Part shown: in pieces, positions 59,958-64,000 of the stretch | Numbering within the stretch: the first letter of the stretch is position 1 | How the letters are laid out: each line of letters starts with the position of its first letter | From: Acidobacteriota bacterium | GTDB lineage: Bacteria > Acidobacteriota > Thermoanaerobaculia > Gp7-AA8 | Length of the DNA stretch: 64,000 bases | NCBI GenBank assembly: GCA_003223645.1 | Contig: QHVT01000019.1 | Span: 57,479 to 121,478 of the forward strand | Direction: 5' to 3' | Program-made: the position numbers and the translations under genes | The notes under the pieces: generated by a model | Database searches by the model: none | Seen by the model: only the letters and a program-made list of their open reading frames with translations | Told to the model about the DNA's origin: nothing

Positions 59958-62429
59958 ATGAAGTTTCGTCTGCTCGTTTCGTCCGCCTTTACGATTGGTG
60001 TCCTCATCTCGGCCCCGCTGTTTGCGGACGATCCGCGTCCGTCGGTCTCGCCCGGAGTCGCGAACGCCGTGCTCCTCGCGAAGAACAGCATCCAGCTCGA
60101 TCAGGGCGTGATCGTCAATTCCGGCGACGTGATCGTCAATGACAACACCAGCGGCGCCGTGTACGGCGAGAAGGCGCTGTCGCTCGACAAGAACGCGCGC
60201 ACGCCGGCCGGATTCAAGATCGCCGCGACCTCGATCGATCTCGATCAGGGCGCGGTAGCCGGCGGCAACGCGTACTACAACACCCTCGTGAATCAGGGAA
60301 CCATCAGCGGATCGCAGGTCACGCCGCTCGCGCTTCCCGTGTTCTCGAGCCTTCCCTCGACGTCCGTTCGGCCGCCGGGAACCGACGACGTCACCGTTCC
60401 GATCAACGGCACCGTCGATCTCGCGGAAGGCGCGTATCGCAATCTCGTCGTGAATCGCGGCGGGACGGTGCGCTTCAGCGGCGGCGGTTACGCGTTCGCG
60501 TCGATCAACGCCGACCGCGATTCGCAGCTGCGCTTCCTCGCGCCGTCCGACGTCGTCGTGACCGGCCGCATCGCGATCGGCCGCAACGCCACCGTCGGTC
60601 CGTCGACCACGGCGGGCATCACCGCGGCGTCGATTCGCATCGAGGCGACCGGCATCAACGGAACCGACGGCGCGCTGCACTCGGAGCCGTCGTCGATCGA
60701 CGTCGGCAGCTCATCGCACATCTTCGCGAACGTCGAGGCGGGCAACGGCTCGATCGAGCTCGCGGACGGAATCGAAGCCGAGGGATCGTTCTTCGCGCGC
60801 GACATCCTCGTCGGACGCGACGGGCATTTCACGCTTCGCAGCAGTCTCAATCAGGCACCAGCCGCGAATGCGCAGACCGTCTTCACCAGCGGCACTTCGC
60901 CGCTCACGATCACGCTGACTGGCTCGGACGCCGAGGGGAGCGCGCTGACGTTCAGCATCGTTTCCGGACCGTCGGCGGGCTCGCTGTCCTCGATCACGCA
61001 GGTGTCGCCGTCGAGCGCGAACGTGACGTACACGCCGGCATCGTCCGGTGCTCCCGACTCGTTCACGTTCCGCGTGCGCGACGCCGCGGGCGCAACCGGC
61101 GATGCGGTCGTCTCGATCAATCCGACCGGCGACGATCCGCCGCCTGCGGATCCGACGACCGTGATTGCGACCGATTCGTCTGCCGAGACGACGCAGAACG
61201 TGGCCGCGACGCTGTTGCTGCGCGGTACCGCGCCGTCCGGCGTGTCGCTCACCTTCTCGATCGTCTCCGGCACCGGTCCTTCGCACGGCTCGCTCGGCTC
61301 CGTCACGCAAGGCACCGAGTCGCCGCAGCGCGGCGCCACCGTCGTCTACACGCCCGACTCCGGATACACCGGCAGCGACGCGTTCCAGTTCCGCGCGTGC
61401 GGCACGATCGGCACCAGCACGGTCTGCGACGATGCGTCCTTCAATCTCAATGTGCGCGAGGCGCGTCCCGATCCGACCGCTCCGAATCTCGTCGATGACG
61501 TCGAGGTGTCGACGTTCGCCGACAGCGACGTCGAGATCTCCCTCGGTAGCGAGTCCGCGAGCTTCGCGCGGCACATCGTGCTCGCGCCGCACGCGGCGGT
61601 CCTGCAGCCGGCCGCAATCGCCGGCAACGTCGCCGACTCGAACAACGACGGCCTGGGCGACAACCACAACGCGCTGCCGGGATCGGTGCCGGTGTTCATG
61701 AGCGCGGGTGTCGGACAGTCGGGCGGCGCGGGATCGAACGGTACGACGCGCATCGAGATCGAGTTCGATATCTCGCAGTTCGCCGGTTCGGCCGACGGGC
61801 TGCAGAGCGCGTCCATCACGCTGCCGACGCATCGCGGCACGATCGACTCCGCCGACACGAAGTTCTACTGGGTCACGTCCAACGGCGACGGCGCGCTCAC
61901 CGACTCCGACTTCGAATCGGTCGGCGAGCAGATCCCCGGCGCGACCATGCCGGTGCCTTCGGGCATGAACATCGGCGATACCGGCTCGTTCACGTTCGGC
62001 GTGCTCGATCCCATCCGTACGGCCATGCGCCTCGGCCGCAGTTACTTCGTGGTGCAGGGACGCGTGGACGAGTCGCAGGGCGGCCCGGTGCGCGGACTCG
62101 AAGTGAACACCACCGCGAGCGGCAATCTGCCAAGCAACGTGCCGTCGCTCGCCCTGGCGACGCCGGGAATCTCGGCGCCGCTCATTTACACGATCACGTC
62201 GCTGCCGTCGTTCGGAATCCTCTTCGACGGCAACACGCAGATCGCCAGCGTGCCGTACACGCTCTCCGGCGCAAGCGTGCGCTACACGCCGAACACCGGC
62301 TTTCTCGGACAGGACACATTCGGATTCCAGGCGACGAACAACACGTTCATCGACTCCGCAACCGCGAGGGTGATCGTGCGCTTCGCGCAATGCGCACAGG
62401 ACGCTTCGATTTGCGACAACGGACGGTAG
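59958..62429 (+). CDS. Large secreted surface protein with repeats
   Basis: Protein of 823 residues with a signal peptide (SAFTIGVLISAPLFAD). The first ~280 residues are a repeating strand pattern (SIDLDQGAVAGGNAYYN, RFSGGGYAFASINADRDSQ, VTGRIAIGRNATVGP) like a bactofilin- or beta-helix-type fold. Next come two cadherin-like or Big9-type Ig modules (about 300-510, LTGSDAEGSALTFSIVSGPS, VTYTPASSGAPDSFTFRV). A middle domain of unknown type (515-710) and a last Ig-like piece (GYTPNTGFLGQDTFGFQATN-like) end it. ATG 59958 is preceded by GGAGAG. Likely a surface or biofilm protein; no enzymatic motif. Confidence 0.75.
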   Translation: MKFRLLVSSAFTIGVLISAPLFADDPRPSVSPGVANAVLLAKNSIQLDQGVIVNSGDVIVNDNTSGAVYGEKALSLDKNARTPAGFKIAATSIDLDQGAVAGGNAYYNTLVNQGTISGSQVTPLALPVFSSLPSTSVRPPGTDDVTVPINGTVDLAEGAYRNLVVNRGGTVRFSGGGYAFASINADRDSQLRFLAPSDVVVTGRIAIGRNATVGPSTTAGITAASIRIEATGINGTDGALHSEPSSIDVGSSSHIFANVEAGNGSIELADGIEAEGSFFARDILVGRDGHFTLRSSLNQAPAANAQTVFTSGTSPLTITLTGSDAEGSALTFSIVSGPSAGSLSSITQVSPSSANVTYTPASSGAPDSFTFRVRDAAGATGDAVVSINPTGDDPPPADPTTVIATDSSAETTQNVAATLLLRGTAPSGVSLTFSIVSGTGPSHGSLGSVTQGTESPQRGATVVYTPDSGYTGSDAFQFRACGTIGTSTVCDDASFNLNVREARPDPTAPNLVDDVEVSTFADSDVEISLGSESASFARHIVLAPHAAVLQPAAIAGNVADSNNDGLGDNHNALPGSVPVFMSAGVGQSGGAGSNGTTRIEIEFDISQFAGSADGLQSASITLPTHRGTIDSADTKFYWVTSNGDGALTDSDFESVGEQIPGATMPVPSGMNIGDTGSFTFGVLDPIRTAMRLGRSYFVVQGRVDESQGGPVRGLEVNTTASGNLPSNVPSLALATPGISAPLIYTITSLPSFGILFDGNTQIASVPYTLSGASVRYTPNTGFLGQDTFGFQATNNTFIDSATARVIVRFAQCAQDASICDNGR

Positions 62430-62444
62430 GCGGGCTTTGCCCGC

Positions 62445-62521
62445 CAGCCTCCCGGCCCCCTGGCCTCCCAGCCTCCCGAAAAAAACTCGGAGGCCGGGAG
62501 GCTCAGAGGCCGGGAGGCTCG
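62445..62521. repeat. Hairpin repeat family G, copy 2
   Basis: GCCTCCCGGCCCCCTGGCC and CCCAGCCTCCCGA pair with TCGGAGGCCGGGAGGCTC and GGCCGGGAGGCTCG around AAAAAAC. It stands between the surface-protein and trans-sulfuration genes. Confidence 0.88.
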
Positions 62522-62523
62522 GG

Positions 62524-62529
62524 TATCCT
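62524..62529 (+). promoter_or_regulatory. Putative -10 box, leaderless arrangement
   Basis: TATCCT ends 8 bp before the ATG of the trans-sulfuration enzyme gene, immediately after the family G hairpin. Confidence 0.35.
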
Positions 62530-62537
62530 GCGCGCCG

Positions 62538-63656
62538 ATGCGTTTTGAAACGAAAGCGATTCACAGCGGCGCCGCGATCGATGATGCGACCGGCGCCGTC
62601 GCACCGCCGATTCATCTCTCCACCACGTTCGCGCGCAACGATCACGGCGAGCCGTCGCACGGATACAGCTACGTCCGTGACGGCAATCCGAACGTCACGC
62701 AGCTCGAGACCGCGCTCGCCGCGATCGACAGTGGCGAGTCCGCGCTCGCATTCGCGTCCGGCATGGCCGCGGGCGCGGCGCTGATGCAGACACTCCCGCG
62801 CGGCGCGCACATTTTGATTCCGGACGATTGTTACTACGGCTTCCGCGAGATCGCGCACGACTTCTTCGAGCGGTGGGATCTCGCCTACGACGTCGTGGCG
62901 ATGGAGGACCTCGACGCCGTGCAACGCGCGATGCGCGACACCACGAAGTTCGTCTGGAGCGAGTCGCCGTCGAATCCGCGCATGAAGGTCGTCGATCTCG
63001 CCGCGCTCGCGGAGATCGCGCACGCGCGCGGCGCGCTGCTCGTCACTGACGGCACGTTCGCCACTCCCGCGCTGCAGCGCCCGATCGAATTCGGCGCCGA
63101 CGTCGTCCTCCACTCGACGACGAAATACCTCGGCGGACACACCGACGTGCAGGGCGGCGCGCTCATTTTCCGGAAGCGCGATGCGCTGTTTGACGAAACA
63201 CGACACATCCGCAAACTGATCGGCGGCGTGCTGTCGCCATTCAACGCCTGGCTCGTCCTGCGCGGCATCCGCACTCTCTCCGCACGAGTCCGTGTGCAAA
63301 GCGAAAACGCGATGGCCCTCGCGCGCTTCCTCGCCACCCACCCGCGCGTCGAAGCCGTCTTCTATCCCGGACTGGAAACGCATCCGCGCCACGACGTCGC
63401 GAAGCGGCAAATGTCCGCCTTCGGCGGCATGCTCTCGTTTCTCGTGCGCGGCACCCGCGCCGACGCACTCGCGGTGACATCCAAAGTGCACCTCTTCACA
63501 CGCGCCACCTCCCTCGGCGGCTTCGAGAGCCTGATCGAACACCGCGAAAGCAGCGAAGGCGCGGGCAGCACGACCGCGCCGAACCTGCTGCGCGTTTCGG
63601 TCGGTCTCGAGCACGCGGAGGACCTGATCGCGGATCTCGCGCAGGCGCTCGAGTAA
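62538..63656 (+). CDS. Cystathionine synthase/lyase-type PLP enzyme
   Basis: Protein of 372 residues of the Cys/Met metabolism PLP family. FETKAIHSG and PPIHLSTTF start it, YSYVRDGNPNVTQLETALAA is the conserved entry loop, the PLP aspartate is in LVTDGTFATPALQRP, the lysine in HSTTKYLGGHTDVQGG (about 198), and FTRATSLGGFESLIEH and LLRVSVGLEHAEDLI end it. It could be cystathionine gamma-synthase, cystathionine beta- or gamma-lyase, or O-acetylhomoserine sulfhydrylase; the family alone does not decide. The length (372) is slightly short of the usual 380-400. Confidence 0.9.
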   Translation: MRFETKAIHSGAAIDDATGAVAPPIHLSTTFARNDHGEPSHGYSYVRDGNPNVTQLETALAAIDSGESALAFASGMAAGAALMQTLPRGAHILIPDDCYYGFREIAHDFFERWDLAYDVVAMEDLDAVQRAMRDTTKFVWSESPSNPRMKVVDLAALAEIAHARGALLVTDGTFATPALQRPIEFGADVVLHSTTKYLGGHTDVQGGALIFRKRDALFDETRHIRKLIGGVLSPFNAWLVLRGIRTLSARVRVQSENAMALARFLATHPRVEAVFYPGLETHPRHDVAKRQMSAFGGMLSFLVRGTRADALAVTSKVHLFTRATSLGGFESLIEHRESSEGAGSTTAPNLLRVSVGLEHAEDLIADLAQALE

Positions 63657-63659
63657 AAC

Positions 63660-63798
63660 CATCCCGCGCCCGCGCCCGTGCCCGTGCCCGCGCCCGCTCC
63701 CGTGCCCGGGGCGGGTGGGTCCGGAGCGCAGCGACTTCGCCGCCCACCCCGGGCACGGGAGCGGGCGCGGGCACGGGAGCGGGCGCGAGCGGGCGCGG
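63660..63798. repeat. Hairpin repeat family H, copy 2
   Basis: Repeats of CGCGCCCGTGCCCG and GCGCCCGCTCCCG on the left, GGGCACGGGAGCGGGCGC on the right, around a GTGGGTCCGGAGCGCAGCG loop. It directly precedes the putative promoter and the intron-like element. Confidence 0.9.
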
Positions 63799-63803
63799 GG
63801 CGA

Positions 63804-63809
63804 TAGAAT
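63804..63809 (+). promoter_or_regulatory. Putative -10 box before the interrupted start
   Basis: TAGAAT with ATG 6 bp later at 63816. The spacing is the same as in the yceH-type gene, so a leaderless gene probably began here. Confidence 0.35.
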
Positions 63810-63818
63810 CCCGTCATG

Positions 63819-64000
63819 GTGCGCCGTGACGAACCGAAGCAACTGAAAGGGAGTGGAGGTTCAGGCTGCACTTCTCCAGCGGGTGAGAGTCCCGCACCGG
63901 TAATCGCCGGAGAGCCGGGTAGCAGGTCCACAGCGCACACAGAGATGGGTGCTGCTGAAGCTGGACGTCGAAAGCCTCTGCGGAGGGAGCAACAACGCGG
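63819..64000 (+). mobile_element. Probable 5' end of a group II intron, runs off the window
   Basis: GTGCG at 63819 is the conserved 5' end of group II introns (GUGYG). What follows has the look of ribozyme domain I: CAACTGAAAGGG, CTCCAGCGGGTGAGAGTCCC, ACCGGTAA, AGAGCCGGGTAGCAGGTC and GAAAGCCTCTGCGG. The reverse transcriptase, domain V and 3' end would lie past base 64000. If right, the intron sits one base after a start codon (ATG at 63816-63818). Alternatives: a cobalamin-type riboswitch (the GGTGAGAGTCCC and GGTAA pieces are similar, but no B12 box is present), or plain coding sequence, as a frame from 63816 stays open to the edge. Confidence 0.55.

Noticed and set aside
60711..63842. A 1043-codon minus-strand frame opposite the surface protein and the PLP enzyme
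   Set aside because: Covers two well-defined plus-strand genes and a repeat; the product is low-complexity Arg/Glu/Val.
63819..64000. Cobalamin riboswitch
   Set aside because: Some pieces resemble one, but no clear B12 box or regulated transport gene is visible, and the GTGCG start fits a group II intron better. Kept as an alternative only.
1..64000. rRNA, tRNA or prophage genes
   Set aside because: No T-loop GGTTCGAATC-type sequence with a matching cloverleaf, no rRNA-like stretch, and no capsid, tail, integrase or terminase gene could be found.

Overview
The window is high-GC bacterial chromosome. The best fit is a member of the Acidobacteriota or a close relative. This is inferred from a Ser/Thr kinase fused to a WD40-like propeller, M14 and M16 family exported peptidases, a DUF4388 protein, large secreted BNR/Calx-beta proteins with an HIxDLR-type C-terminal motif, and intergenic hairpins of the GTCATCC-GGATC type. 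No rRNA or tRNA gene was found, so the placement is by gene content only. Forty-four intact protein genes, one frameshifted gene and one element that runs off the right edge are described.

Layout. 0.3-6.1 kb: DUF4388 protein, acetyltransferase, lipoprotein, SPOR protein, Mrp/NBP35 ATPase, exported metallo-beta-lactamase-fold hydrolase. 6.1-13.8 kb: the two subunits of a succinyl-CoA:3-ketoacid CoA-transferase, split 4.9 kb apart by GT-C-like membrane proteins; each subunit is followed by a copy of the same membrane-protein family. 13.8-15.9 kb: acetyltransferase-ispG-lspA operon. 16-18.7 kb: MocR-type regulator divergent from a PLP decarboxylase. 18.8-24 kb: signalling genes (lone receiver, BTAD-receiver fusion), metallophosphoesterase, patatin lipase, FAD dehydrogenase, YceH. 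25-33.8 kb: outer-membrane and secreted proteins, a 21-bp satellite array and an M14 peptidase. 33.8-38.1 kb: a gene-poor, lower-GC accessory island with three satellite families, a frameshifted lipase and an orphan coiled-coil protein. 38.2-47 kb: alpha/beta hydrolase, M16 peptidase, small proteins including a Rof-like Rho inhibitor, and the receptor kinase. 47-64 kb: dnaE, CPBP protease, a membrane-tethered LuxR protein, a 1262-residue PAS/GAF/GGDEF/EAL protein, an M50 protease, a MASE1 histidine kinase, a large surface protein and a trans-sulfuration enzyme. The window ends in what looks like the 5' end of a group II intron.

The most unusual feature is a dense set of palindromic repeats: about a dozen unrelated families, each a hairpin whose arms are usually built from one short word repeated several times. 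Most lie between genes and some are nested. At least four copies are inserted in frame inside protein genes (dnaE, a MASE1 histidine kinase and twice in one membrane protein), and a fifth supplies the C-terminus and stop codon of another membrane protein. This resembles the Rickettsia palindromic elements but uses different sequences.

Many stand-alone genes carry a TANNNT box only 6-12 bp before the start codon and no obvious Shine-Dalgarno sequence, which suggests frequent leaderless transcription.
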